This document shows positions 38,046 to 46,296 of a DNA stretch of 64,000 bases, one piece after another. This stretch comes from Chthoniobacter flavus Ellin428 (GTDB lineage: Bacteria; Verrucomicrobiota; Verrucomicrobiia; Chthoniobacterales; Chthoniobacteraceae). Each line of letters begins with the position of its first letter. Positions within the stretch are counted from its first letter, which is position 1. The notes below the pieces were generated by a model that worked only from the letters and a program-made list of their open reading frames with translations, was not told the origin of the DNA and did not search any database. The position numbers and the translations under genes were made by a program. Where the stretch lies: positions 62,001-126,000 of the forward strand of contig NZ_ABVL01000001.1 of the NCBI RefSeq assembly GCF_000173075.1, given 5' to 3'.

Positions 38046-39160
38046 TGGTGGATGTCCCGGTAGCCATCGAGGAGACGCTGTGCTGTCGTGTTCCATTGAA
38101 ATTCCGTTTCCACCAGACGCCGGGCGTGGGCGCCTTTGGCCAGTAGTTCCGACACCGGCGTGCGCAGGCTCGCCCGCATGCCGGCCACGCAGTCCGCTTC
38201 GTCTGCCACCCAGCCCGCGTCCGCGTTGGTCACATAGTTTGCCAGATTCGTTTCCGGCGTGACCAAAAGCGGCCGGCCTAGACCCATGGCTTCGATCGGC
38301 GTCAACGGTACCCCTTCCCAACGTGAAAGCTGGATGAAGACGTCCGATGCCGCGATGAGCTGTTGTTTTTCGTCGCCGAAAGCGCCATCGCGAATTGTCA
38401 CGCGGTCGGCGATTTGCAGTTGCCCGACCATGCCTTGCAATTCATTCCTTCCCCCGCGGAAATCCGGGCCCGCCAGCGTCAGGTGATCGTCCTTTTCCGA
38501 GGCGGCCGCAAAAGCCTGCACCGCACGGTCGAGTCCCTTGCAATCGACATCCAGGCGTCCAATGAACAGGAGCCGCCGCCCAACCCCTGTCTCGCGCCAC
38601 GGCGCAGGCGCGGGGGGAAACCCAATGCACCCACTGGTGGCGACGACGAAGCGACGCTGCGCGCAAAGGTCCATGACCGCTTCCTTTTCTAAATCTGAAA
38701 GCACATGCACAAACGCCGCCCGCTCCAGATAACGCCGAGAGAAAAGCCAGAAAAAGATCCACTTGCGCACCGCCCCGCGCAACCACATGCGAAAGCGCGA
38801 GTAGCCGCCGTGCGGCGTGATCACATAGGGGCAACGCAGCAGCGGCGCCAACCGGACATTGGCCGGCACGAAGCACGAGTGAAAGTGCGCTACCTGCAGA
38901 CGCTGGCTCTCCCGCACGACGAACTCGCGCGTCACGGGAGGAATGACAAAACCCTTCGCCAATACTGGCAGTTCGCATACCCGAATCCCGCTTTCCGCCT
39001 CGCGAAAGCCGAGACGGTGGTGGCGCGGCGAAGCCTCCCAAATCTCGACCTCGCAACCCAGATTCACGAGTGCACGGCTCGTCCAGGCCACGGCTTGATC
39101 CACCCCATCGGCCCTGTCGGGACGCCACCTCGACACGACTGCGACGCGTACGGATTGCAT
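38042..39160 (-). CDS. Glycosyltransferase family 4 (GT-B)
   Basis: A protein of about 372 residues. The start at ATG 39160 (MQSVRVAVVSRWRPDRADGV) is chosen because the longer frame up to 39850 is antisense to the deacetylase gene. HFHSCFVPANVRLAPLLRCP and YVITPHGGYSRFRMW belong to the acceptor domain. RRLLFIGRLDVDCKGLDRAV opens the donor domain, and SRWEGVPLTPIEAMGLGRPL is the E-x7-E motif. It overlaps the next gene by 4 bases (GTGA). Confidence 0.89.
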   Translation of the reverse strand: MQSVRVAVVSRWRPDRADGVDQAVAWTSRALVNLGCEVEIWEASPRHHRLGFREAESGIRVCELPVLAKGFVIPPVTREFVVRESQRLQVAHFHSCFVPANVRLAPLLRCPYVITPHGGYSRFRMWLRGAVRKWIFFWLFSRRYLERAAFVHVLSDLEKEAVMDLCAQRRFVVATSGCIGFPPAPAPWRETGVGRRLLFIGRLDVDCKGLDRAVQAFAAASEKDDHLTLAGPDFRGGRNELQGMVGQLQIADRVTIRDGAFGDEKQQLIAASDVFIQLSRWEGVPLTPIEAMGLGRPLLVTPETNLANYVTNADAGWVADEADCVAGMRASLRTPVSELLAKGAHARRLVETEFQWNTTAQRLLDGYRDIHQ

Positions 39161-39280
39161 GAGCTTCTTTTTGTGGCGGGAACCTAGGCGGGAAATTGCA
39201 CAGGCACGAGTTAAAATCCCGCGCTGCGAAGACATTGAGTTGCCAGAAGGCGCCGGCCACGCTGATGTGGACAGGATTCG

Positions 39281-40042
39281 ATGACTGCCGAGCTTCCCCG
39301 ATATTATCTTCGCCTGGGACATCTGGCGCCGCTTTTTGCCGAGGGTCTGCCCGTTCTCACCTATCACAAGGTGGCGCGCCCGAAATGGCGCCTTGGCGGC
39401 TCGGGCGCGTTGCTTTATGTGAGCCCGCGACTCTTTGCGGAGCAAGTGGCCGAATTGCACACCGCCGGCTTCCGCAGCGGAGGGATCGACGAAGCGTTGC
39501 GCATGGAAAGAAACGGCGATCGCAAGGTGGTCCTGACCTTCGACGACGGTTTTGAAAATCTCCACGCTCACGCGATGGAGCCGATGGCGAGCCATGGATT
39601 TCAGGGCATTACTTATCTGATCGCGGACCGGCTTGGAGGCATCAACGAATGGGAGATCCCCCTCGGATGCGCCCGTGAACGCTTGATGGATGTCGTCCAG
39701 ACTCGCGAATGGCTGGCGGCCGGGAACAAAATCGGCGCGCACACCTTGACGCATCCACATCTCACCCAACTCGACGCCTCCGCGGCGCGGGAGGAGATCA
39801 CCGCATCCAAGAAAAAGCTGGAGGACATCTTCGGCCAGCGCATCGATCACTTTTGCTACCCTTACGGCGATTACAACGAGCGGGTTTGCGACATGGTCGC
39901 GGAGGCGGGTTTTCTTACTGCCACCATCACCAAGCGCGGACTCAATAACAAGGCGACCCCGCCGATGGCATTGCGTCGCTTCATGGTGCGATATCCGAAA
40001 TGGGAGTTGCGCGATTGGTGGCGTTTGTGGACGGGGCGGTAG
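39281..40042 (+). CDS. Polysaccharide deacetylase (NodB domain)
   Basis: A 253-residue protein. Family motifs are visible: VLTYHKVARPKWRLG near the start, VVLTFDDGFENLHAHAMEPM (catalytic Asp and metal Asp), GAHTLTHPHLTQLDA (metal His pair) and DHFCYPYGDYNERVCDMVAE. No signal peptide is seen, so it may act in the cytoplasm or on a lipid-linked glycan. It probably de-N-acetylates a sugar of the polymer made by this locus. It is divergent from the GT4 gene at 38042–39160. Confidence 0.92.
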   Translation: MTAELPRYYLRLGHLAPLFAEGLPVLTYHKVARPKWRLGGSGALLYVSPRLFAEQVAELHTAGFRSGGIDEALRMERNGDRKVVLTFDDGFENLHAHAMEPMASHGFQGITYLIADRLGGINEWEIPLGCARERLMDVVQTREWLAAGNKIGAHTLTHPHLTQLDASAAREEITASKKKLEDIFGQRIDHFCYPYGDYNERVCDMVAEAGFLTATITKRGLNNKATPPMALRRFMVRYPKWELRDWWRLWTGR

Positions 40043-40062
40043 GCTGAATCGATTGACGGAGC

Positions 40063-40124
40063 GGAGGAATAGGAAAGATAGGAGTTATGGGTCCCATCGC
40101 TCGCATCCTGCCTATTCCTCTAAA
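40063..40124. repeat. Family-B palindromic repeat, copy 2, next to the IS remnant
   Basis: GGAGGAATAGGAAAGATAGG on the left and CCTGCCTATTCCTC on the right form an imperfect palindrome. The right arm runs directly into the left target duplication of the insertion element at 40125. Confidence 0.6.
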
Positions 40125-40917
40125 CCTAAAAGCGGGAATGGAAAAGGATCGGCAAATGAGTAAGGAGTTGGTGTAGTGAGGGATGCCGCCGTTGGAAAGC
40201 GCCGTTGCCATTCACCCGGAGGGTGAGTCCCCGTTGGAGCCACTTCCCTGGCCTGTGGATACGCCTGGGGGACGATATTGGGCGGAGTTCGAGGATCAAG
40301 CGCCGGTGACGCGGGAGGGGCAGCTCATCTTCTTCGCTCAGTTTTTGCGCACGGGGGGGCGATGGGAGCAGTTCGTGGAGAAGTCGCCTCTGGCCTATGA
40401 GGGCAATCGGGGGAGCAAGGTGGTCGAGGTGTTGGGCACGGCGGTGCTGTCGATCCTGTGCGGGCACTGGCGGTTCATGGCCAACTTGGTGGCGCTGGTC
40501 TACAACTGGTGGCACCTCTATGCGCGGCTCCACGATGGCGCCCATCACCGCGAGGCGATCACCAGCCGGCCAGCCTTGCTCGGGGGCGTCGCACGACTGA
40601 CCCGCCATGGCGGCCAGAGCACGGTCAAAGTCAGTTTGCAGCACGAAAACCGGGAGGCGCTCGTCCAATCCATCGCCCAAGTCAGCAACACCTTACACCG
40701 CTTTCATATCATCACGGAGCGTTGGACCATCGACCAGCGCTGGACGCTGCTCTTGACCCACATCTTCCGCCATTGGCTCGGCGGCAAATGGCTCGGCCAG
40801 CTGCCCGCCGAAGCCCGCCCGCTCCTTTCGGGCTGATTTCACCGCCGCCGCCCCCCATCCCATCGCCACGCCACCGCCGTTTTCACGGCCGGCCCGACCC
40901 GCATTCCCGTTTTTAGG
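40125..40917 (+). mobile_element. Internally deleted insertion sequence with intact ends
   Basis: The left end CCTAAAAGCGGGAATG (40125–40140) and right end CATTCCCGTTTTTAGG (40902–40917) are inverted repeats matching at 15 of 16 positions. A perfect 5-bp direct repeat, CTAAA, flanks them at 40120–40124 and 40918–40922. At 793 bp it is about half the length expected for an IS with this transposase type, because the transposase lacks its catalytic middle. It cannot move by itself but could be mobilised by a full copy. The preserved target duplication and ends suggest insertion as the deleted form, or recent deletion. Confidence 0.85.
40183..40836 (+). pseudogene. Transposase remnant, N- and C-terminal parts joined in frame
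   Basis: A 217-residue frame. Residues ~44–98 match the N-terminus of DDE transposases of the IS1380/IS4-like group (FFAQFLRTGGRWEQFVEKSP and VVEVLGTAVLSILCGHWRF). From about residue 100 the sequence jumps to the C-terminus (LVALVYNWWHLYARLHDGAH and HREAITSRPALL). The ~250 residues between, with the DDE active site, are absent, and the junction is near nucleotide 40477 with no frame break. It is non-functional as a transposase; binding to its own ends might persist because DNA-binding parts often lie N-terminal. Confidence 0.8.
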
Positions 40918-40950
40918 CTAAATCTTCGAGGGTCATAGACTGCCTACTGG

Positions 40951-42273
40951 CTACGCCTTTGCTTTCAGGGCAGCAGCCTCCTCCGGCGTCAGAAATTGCC
41001 CCATGTAGAGGCGAAAATCGTGTGTGCGCGCGTAGGCAATGGCCCCAGCGGACATTTTGGCGCGCTCTTCGGGAGACAGATGCATGAGGCGCCGGATACT
41101 GGCGGCAAACCCGGCACGATCCCGCACGTCGATCACTTCGCCGAAACCAAACTCCCGTACGGCGTCTTCCATCACGCCATTCGGGGAAACTACGCCCAGA
41201 TTGCCAAAGCTTGCGCTGCGCAAAAGGACTCCACTCGAACCGGCAAAATCTTTGTAACCACACAACACACAATCGGCGGCGGCAAAATAGTTGGGCATGT
41301 CGCCGTCGGAAATGAACCGGTCATGCATGACGACGCGGAAGTTGCAGGTCCGGAGCGTTTCCTCGAGGTGCGGGCGCAGTCCCGGAGCCACGCGGCCACC
41401 GATGAGCACGACCACACGGTCGTCCTGACATACCACAGAGCGAAGAGTCTCCATCGTTTCGATTACGCCCTTGCGGTGGTCCAGGGATCCGAAGATCAGG
41501 AACACAAAATCCTCCGGGGAAAGACCGAGCGCAACCCGGGCCTCCGCCGGGTCGCGGTGAGGAAAATCCACCGCATCGACGCCCTCGCCACTAACCGGCG
41601 TCTTCTCCAGAGCGCGGGCGCGGCGGGCCGCTTCGCGGTCGAGAAAGGACAGGCGGCGAAACACCCCGCTGCACAAGGCACGACCGAGAATCCAGCGATC
41701 GAGGATTTCCAGGCGCTTCCCACGCGGGGTGGCCGCAGTGTGCCGGAGCCCATGATGCCGAAACGCAAGTCCCCGGATTCCCATGGCAAAGTGATGCGGA
41801 AACCACCGCTTGGCGAAGGGCAGCGCGAAAATGGGCAGCGTGTGATCCACCATGATGTAGACGAGGAAGTCGAACGACTCGCGCTCGAGGATCTCCTCGA
41901 TCTGCTTCATCACCCGCCAGTACTGGCGAGAGCACTGCACCCGGCGGCTAATGGGCTCGTGCTTGGCCAGCAACCGCAGATGCAAACGCGGCTGGGATTG
42001 GGCAAAGGCTTCCAGGCGCTGCGCTTCCTGGTCGGAAACAACACTGGTGACCACCGTAAACTCGGCGTCTTCAAATCCGGTGGAGTCCAAGGCGGCTTGA
42101 TAGTACCCGACCGAATGCACGTGATAGATCGGTTCGACGAGAAGGACTCGGCGATACGAATTCATCCCCGGCGCGGGTTGCCGCGATGCGTGGTCGGCGA
42201 TATCGATGGTGTCCTCATTTACAGTGGCAGGAATGCCGTTGAAATCGAAACCTGCGCGGTTGTCATCACTCAT
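40951..42273 (-). CDS. GT-B glycosyltransferase
   Basis: A protein of up to 440 residues. The N-terminal ~35 residues before YRRVLLVEPIYHVHSVGYYQ may not belong to the fold, so the start is uncertain. The donor half shows DFVFLIFGSLDHRKGVIETM, VVVLIGGRVAPGLRPHLEET and MPNYFAAADCVLCGYKDFAG with SSGVLLRSASFGNLGVVSPN. The usual E-x7-E motif is absent, so it is an unusual GT-B member. It ends 33 bases right of the IS remnant and lies downstream of the polymerase gene on the same strand. Confidence 0.78.
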   Translation of the reverse strand: MSDDNRAGFDFNGIPATVNEDTIDIADHASRQPAPGMNSYRRVLLVEPIYHVHSVGYYQAALDSTGFEDAEFTVVTSVVSDQEAQRLEAFAQSQPRLHLRLLAKHEPISRRVQCSRQYWRVMKQIEEILERESFDFLVYIMVDHTLPIFALPFAKRWFPHHFAMGIRGLAFRHHGLRHTAATPRGKRLEILDRWILGRALCSGVFRRLSFLDREAARRARALEKTPVSGEGVDAVDFPHRDPAEARVALGLSPEDFVFLIFGSLDHRKGVIETMETLRSVVCQDDRVVVLIGGRVAPGLRPHLEETLRTCNFRVVMHDRFISDGDMPNYFAAADCVLCGYKDFAGSSGVLLRSASFGNLGVVSPNGVMEDAVREFGFGEVIDVRDRAGFAASIRRLMHLSPEERAKMSAGAIAYARTHDFRLYMGQFLTPEEAAALKAKA

Positions 42274-42348
42274 TCACTGGAAACGAAATGAACGCCACGT
42301 GGAAACCGGCCGCGGCGGTGGTAAATTTCGCGAGCCCTCTCGTCCCGC

Positions 42349-43968
42349 CTAGATCGAAGGTCTCAGGGCTGGCCGGCCATAGGCCGGCACCTGGCTGACC
42401 ACCGTCTTGCGGGGAGGTTGAATCGTCGGACGCGAGTCCTGTTCGCGAAGCGCGTGCTGGCTTTTCACATAGGCAATCAAAATGACATAGAACCATGCTA
42501 GGGTGACCGGAAAATTCGCTCCGCCCAATACGCCATAGGCAAAGTTGAAGGCCAGGCTGATCAGCAGGACCAAAGTCAGTGCTTTGGCAATTTCATCCAC
42601 TTCCGATGATCGATAAAGGCACCAGAGGAAGAACATCAACGCGAAATAGAGGCAGCAATAAAGCACCAGCCCTATCAGGCCGAAAATGACCAGCAAGTCT
42701 GTGATCATGTTGTGGGTGGCGCCGCGGCGGAGAGAGCTTTCAAGGGTCGCATCCTGCTCACCCGCGACGGATCGGGCAATGAGGTCATCCAAACCGAACG
42801 AATAGGTAGAGCGCCCAAACCAGAAAATGCGCGGATCAGATCGCCATTCATCCAATGCGCGTTGAAAAAGCTGGTACCGCCAGTCCGTAGAACCCTCGAT
42901 CCTTTCCGAAACTTCCTGATCCTTTTCAATGAGGACCACATTCAAAGAGCGCTGGACCCAATTTGGCGATTTCTTGACCAGCGACGGCATCATGTTCACC
43001 CCAGCAATCAGCAGCCCACATGCTCCCACTGACAACATCAGCAACCCGACTTGCCGGGTCATAGCCAACAACACGAGGAAGAGCACAAGCACAAAAGCGA
43101 TGGTCGCGCGTCCACCGCTCATCGCTGCGCCTACGACACTTAAAAGAATGACTATATAGAAAAGCCGCCTCGTTCCGGGCGGTTGCTTTTTAAACCACTG
43201 CGTCGTCAATACCGCGCCGCAAAAGAGCATCGATGTCGGGGGGAGGGAGCGCAACGCGAAAACGTCCGGCACGAGATCGAGTCCTGGAATGATAAAGTTG
43301 TCGGGCGCATTGGAATCGAGAGACCCGCCGCTGTCGCTCTCAGCCCCTCCCGTCAAAAATCCGTACACACGAAACGCAATATTCACGGCCAGAGCCAACA
43401 ACATGCACCAAGCAATCACCTTCGGAAAATTCCGCTTCACTACGATCTGCGCCGAGCGGCTGCCGAAATACACCATGAGGAGGAACGGCCCGACCCATGC
43501 CTCGACGGTCTTGAGAAGATTCTTCAGCGCATAATCCGCGGGCCGGTAAGGGGCGTAGATATTGAAAACCGTATGGCCAGCCACGTAAGCCAGCCACAGG
43601 ATCAAGAGAGTAATGAAAAGCGAGTAACTCCACTGATCGAGCACGGGCGGTTTACTGACCCGCTCCTTGCGCCACCAAGTGACGGCAAAGACAAATGCGG
43701 CCAAAGCGAGGGACATTTCCAGATCACCGATCGTAAAACCGAAGCCGATTTGCATCAATCCGAGGAAACAAAACAGGAGCCCAACCACCCAGGTAAACCG
43801 TAGGAAAAAGAGGACGAAGACAATCGCCGCCAACCCCGCCAGGACATACTTCAGCTTGTCGAAATCTCCGCTCCCGGCCCAGATACCCAAACCGACGGCC
43901 AGGCCGAGTGCGCAACCGATGGCGCTGGGAATCTTGAGATTCGGGTTGGCAAAACGATCAATGTTCAT
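42349..43968 (-). CDS. O-antigen ligase/Wzy-like polymerase
   Basis: A protein of about 539 residues from ATG 43968 (MNIDRFANPNLKIPSAIGCA); the frame opens at 44022, but that extension is not hydrophobic. It has about 11–13 transmembrane helices, for example LKYVLAGLAAIVFVLFFLRF and IVILLSVVGAAMSGGRATIA. A large periplasmic loop contains RYQLFQRALDEWRSDPRIFW and ATHNMITDLLVIFGLIGLVL, and this 'H-N…' loop is typical of Wzy_C/O-antigen ligase proteins. It probably polymerises or ligates lipid-linked repeat units at the inner membrane. Confidence 0.88.
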   Translation of the reverse strand: MNIDRFANPNLKIPSAIGCALGLAVGLGIWAGSGDFDKLKYVLAGLAAIVFVLFFLRFTWVVGLLFCFLGLMQIGFGFTIGDLEMSLALAAFVFAVTWWRKERVSKPPVLDQWSYSLFITLLILWLAYVAGHTVFNIYAPYRPADYALKNLLKTVEAWVGPFLLMVYFGSRSAQIVVKRNFPKVIAWCMLLALAVNIAFRVYGFLTGGAESDSGGSLDSNAPDNFIIPGLDLVPDVFALRSLPPTSMLFCGAVLTTQWFKKQPPGTRRLFYIVILLSVVGAAMSGGRATIAFVLVLFLVLLAMTRQVGLLMLSVGACGLLIAGVNMMPSLVKKSPNWVQRSLNVVLIEKDQEVSERIEGSTDWRYQLFQRALDEWRSDPRIFWFGRSTYSFGLDDLIARSVAGEQDATLESSLRRGATHNMITDLLVIFGLIGLVLYCCLYFALMFFLWCLYRSSEVDEIAKALTLVLLISLAFNFAYGVLGGANFPVTLAWFYVILIAYVKSQHALREQDSRPTIQPPRKTVVSQVPAYGRPALRPSI

Positions 43969-44360
43969 GAAGAGACGGTTTGGGGGGCGGGTTCCTATAG
44001 ACGCGAACCCGGCAGGTGGCAATGGCCGACGTGGCGAAAGGGACGCGTCACCAGACTTTTACACGGGAAGGTCGAGTTGGCCATCGGGAGTGATCTCCAT
44101 GGCGGATCGGGCGGACCCCAGAGGGGCGGATTTCAGAGAAAAGCGCAGCTCAAAATAGCCTCCAATTTTCATCCTCCGGCGGCGTTAAAATAATGAATAG
44201 ACCGCCCAGTTCCGGATCCGATGCCCGCGTCTTTCTTTATACGTATTCCCTCGGTGCCCTCTCGTAGCGCAAAGCAAGTTTTTTCAACGCTTTGGAAAAT
44301 AGTCGTTGCGACCCTATCCAAAGAGGGATTAGCATGCGCGTGTCTTGACAAAGTAAAGCT
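43969..44360. other. Intergenic region between polymerase and small conserved gene
   Basis: About 390 bases with no supported gene or clear repeat. A minus-strand frame through here overlaps the small conserved gene and is rejected. A TTGACA hexamer at 44345 lies too close to the 44361 start to serve as its −35 box. Confidence 0.45.
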
Positions 44361-44630
44361 ATGATCGAAATCGAAATCTACGCCGCTGGAGTTCGAAACT
44401 TGGAGAAGATTCTCGAGCTCGATCACGAGCTCGAAGCCGTGCCGGGTCTGCGTTACAAAGTCGATAGCAACCACGATATCGTTTACCTCGATTTCGATGA
44501 GCCGACGCTTCGCATTCAGGAGATCCGGTCGATTTTCCGCAAAATCGGTCTCGACCCACGGGTGGTCGGGGCGGTCCCGGATGAACTGAATCCCAAGAGC
44601 AAGACCCAGCCGCTGCATTTGCCCTCGTAG
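44361..44630 (+). CDS. Small conserved protein of unknown function
   Basis: An 89-residue protein, MIEIEIYAAGVRNLEKILEL at the start, then VPGLRYKVDSNHDIVYLDF and RIQEIRSIFRKIGLDPRVVG. The beta-alpha-beta alternation suggests a ferredoxin-like fold similar to heavy-metal-associated domains, but there is no CxxC, so it is unlikely to bind metal that way. It lies on the same strand, 130 bases before the mla-type operon, and may be co-transcribed. A short purine run, AAAG, precedes the ATG. The overlapping minus-strand frame is judged a shadow because this one has a sensible fold pattern. Confidence 0.7.
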   Translation: MIEIEIYAAGVRNLEKILELDHELEAVPGLRYKVDSNHDIVYLDFDEPTLRIQEIRSIFRKIGLDPRVVGAVPDELNPKSKTQPLHLPS

Positions 44631-44759
44631 GGCTGAGTCGACATGCAAGAAGGCCGTACTCGCGAGAGTGTGGTGTCGCTGGATTTTTAATCCCCTTCCG
44701 GGCGGGCACGAGCTGGCGGTGGACAAGTGGGGCATGCCCGCTTAGCGTCGCGACTCCCC

Positions 44760-45542
44760 ATGGTTACCACGATCGGGCGCATCGCGCTGTCGCTACTGCA
44801 ATATCTCGGCGAACTGGCCACGCTCGTGTCCGAGACCTGTGTCTCTCTCGTCGTGGCGCCGATTCGCTGGCGGTTGGTGTTGCGGCAGATCGTGGAGGTG
44901 GGCTGGCGCTCGCAGATGGTCGTGGTCGTCACCGGCGGCTTCACCGGCGCGGTGCTCGCCGCCCAGGCCTATTTTCAATTCTCGCGACTCGGCATGAAAT
45001 CGGCCGTCGGGTCGATGGTCGCGGTCTCGATGTTCCGCGAGCTCGCCCCAGTGCTCACCGGGCTCATGGTCTCCGGCCGGGTCGGCGCCGCCATCGCCGC
45101 GGAAATCGGCACGATGAAAGTCACCGAACAGATCGATGCCCTACGCTCGCTCGGAGTGCATCCCACGGATTACCTCGTCGTGCCGCGGGTGCTCGCATTG
45201 CTCTTTTCCATGCCGCTGCTCGTCGCGGAATGCTGCGCCGTCTCCGTCCTCGCCGGCTACGTCCTCGGGGTGCATGTGCTCGATATTTCGGCCGCCTATT
45301 ACGTGCGCAATATGCTCCTCTACGCGGGCCCGCGGGACTTGAAGATGGCGCTCACGAAGGGGCTGGTCTTCGGCATCGTCATCGTCTTCATCGCCTGCCA
45401 TCAGGGCCTGAAAACCAGCAACGGCGCCGTCGGCGTCGGCCGTGCTCCGACCGAAGCGGTGGTGAACGGTTCGCTCGCCGTGCTGATCCTCAATTTCTTC
45501 CTCACTTTCGCCCTGAACATGGTCTTCCCTGCCGGCGTTTGA
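44760..45542 (+). CDS. mlaE: MlaE-type ABC transporter permease
   Basis: A protein of about 260 residues with ATG at 44760; GTG at 44727 is an in-frame alternative. It has five to six hydrophobic helices and the MlaE/YrbE signature region VVVVTGGFTGAVLAAQAYFQ, FRELAPVLTGLMVSGRVGAA and IAAEIGTMKVTEQIDALRSL. It is the permease of an MCE-type phospholipid transporter at the inner membrane, working with the ATPase and MCE protein encoded next. The gap to the ATPase gene is 4 bases. Confidence 0.93.
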   Translation: MVTTIGRIALSLLQYLGELATLVSETCVSLVVAPIRWRLVLRQIVEVGWRSQMVVVVTGGFTGAVLAAQAYFQFSRLGMKSAVGSMVAVSMFRELAPVLTGLMVSGRVGAAIAAEIGTMKVTEQIDALRSLGVHPTDYLVVPRVLALLFSMPLLVAECCAVSVLAGYVLGVHVLDISAAYYVRNMLLYAGPRDLKMALTKGLVFGIVIVFIACHQGLKTSNGAVGVGRAPTEAVVNGSLAVLILNFFLTFALNMVFPAGV

Positions 45543-45546
45543 GATC

Positions 45547-46284
45547 ATGATTTCCGTCCGCCAGTTGAAAAAGAAGCTCGGCGCGCAGGAAGTGCTCCGC
45601 GGTGTCGATCTCGAGATCGCGACCGGCGAAACGTGCGCCATCATGGGCCGCTCCGGCTGCGGCAAGAGCGTGCTGCTCAAGCACTTCGTCGGGCTGTTCA
45701 AGCCGACTTCCGGCACCGTATGGGTGGATGGCGAGGACATCACTCCCCTGCCCGAACGGAAGCTCGGCGCGATCCGCAAAAAGGTCGGCATGCTCTTTCA
45801 AAGCGGGGCGCTTTTCGACTCGATGAATGTGGAGGAGAACATCGCCTTCCCGCTGCGCGAGGCAGGCCTTCGCAACCCAAAGGAAATCCGCGATCGCGTC
45901 GCGGAAGCCCTGGAAATGGTCGATCTCGCGGGCGAGCAAAAGAAGATGCCCGAGAACTTGAGCGGCGGCATGCGCAAGCGCGTGGGCCTGGCCCGCACCA
46001 TCGTTGGCCGCCCCGCGTGCATTCTCTACGACGAGCCAACCACCGGCCTGGACCCCATCGCCTCCGACTCGATCAACCACCTGATCCGTCGCTTGCAAAA
46101 GCGGTTATCGGTGACATCCGTGGTCGTCACTCACGACATGAAGACCGCGTTTCACACCGCCGATCGCATCGCCTTTCTGCACGAGGGCCGCATTTATTTT
46201 CACGGTCTTCCGGCAGACCTGCGCGCGTCGCAGGATGAAGCGATCGTCAACTTCATCGAGGGCCGCTCAGGCGAGTCCAGCTAA
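45547..46284 (+). CDS. mlaF: MlaF-type ABC transporter ATPase
   Basis: A 245-residue ATPase. Walker A is GRSGCGKS (residues 34–41), the signature motif is NLSGGMRKRVGLARTI, Walker B is CILYDEPTTGLDPIASDSIN, and the H-loop is VVVTHDMKTAF. It powers lipid movement by the MlaE-type permease. It lies between the permease (4-base gap) and the MCE-domain gene (12-base gap). Confidence 0.95.
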   Translation: MISVRQLKKKLGAQEVLRGVDLEIATGETCAIMGRSGCGKSVLLKHFVGLFKPTSGTVWVDGEDITPLPERKLGAIRKKVGMLFQSGALFDSMNVEENIAFPLREAGLRNPKEIRDRVAEALEMVDLAGEQKKMPENLSGGMRKRVGLARTIVGRPACILYDEPTTGLDPIASDSINHLIRRLQKRLSVTSVVVTHDMKTAFHTADRIAFLHEGRIYFHGLPADLRASQDEAIVNFIEGRSGESS

Positions 46285-46296
46285 CCCCATTTTCCC

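Noticed and set aside
39161..39850. Upstream extension of the GT4 frame at 38042
   Set aside because: Antisense to the deacetylase gene and unlike any glycosyltransferase; the true N-terminus begins MQSVRVAVVSRW.
44345..44350. TTGACA as a −35 box for the 44361 gene
   Set aside because: It lies only 11 bases before the start codon, leaving no room for a −10 box and leader.
44169..44735. Minus-strand 188-residue open frame over the small conserved gene
   Set aside because: The plus-strand 89-residue frame has a sensible fold pattern; the minus frame does not.
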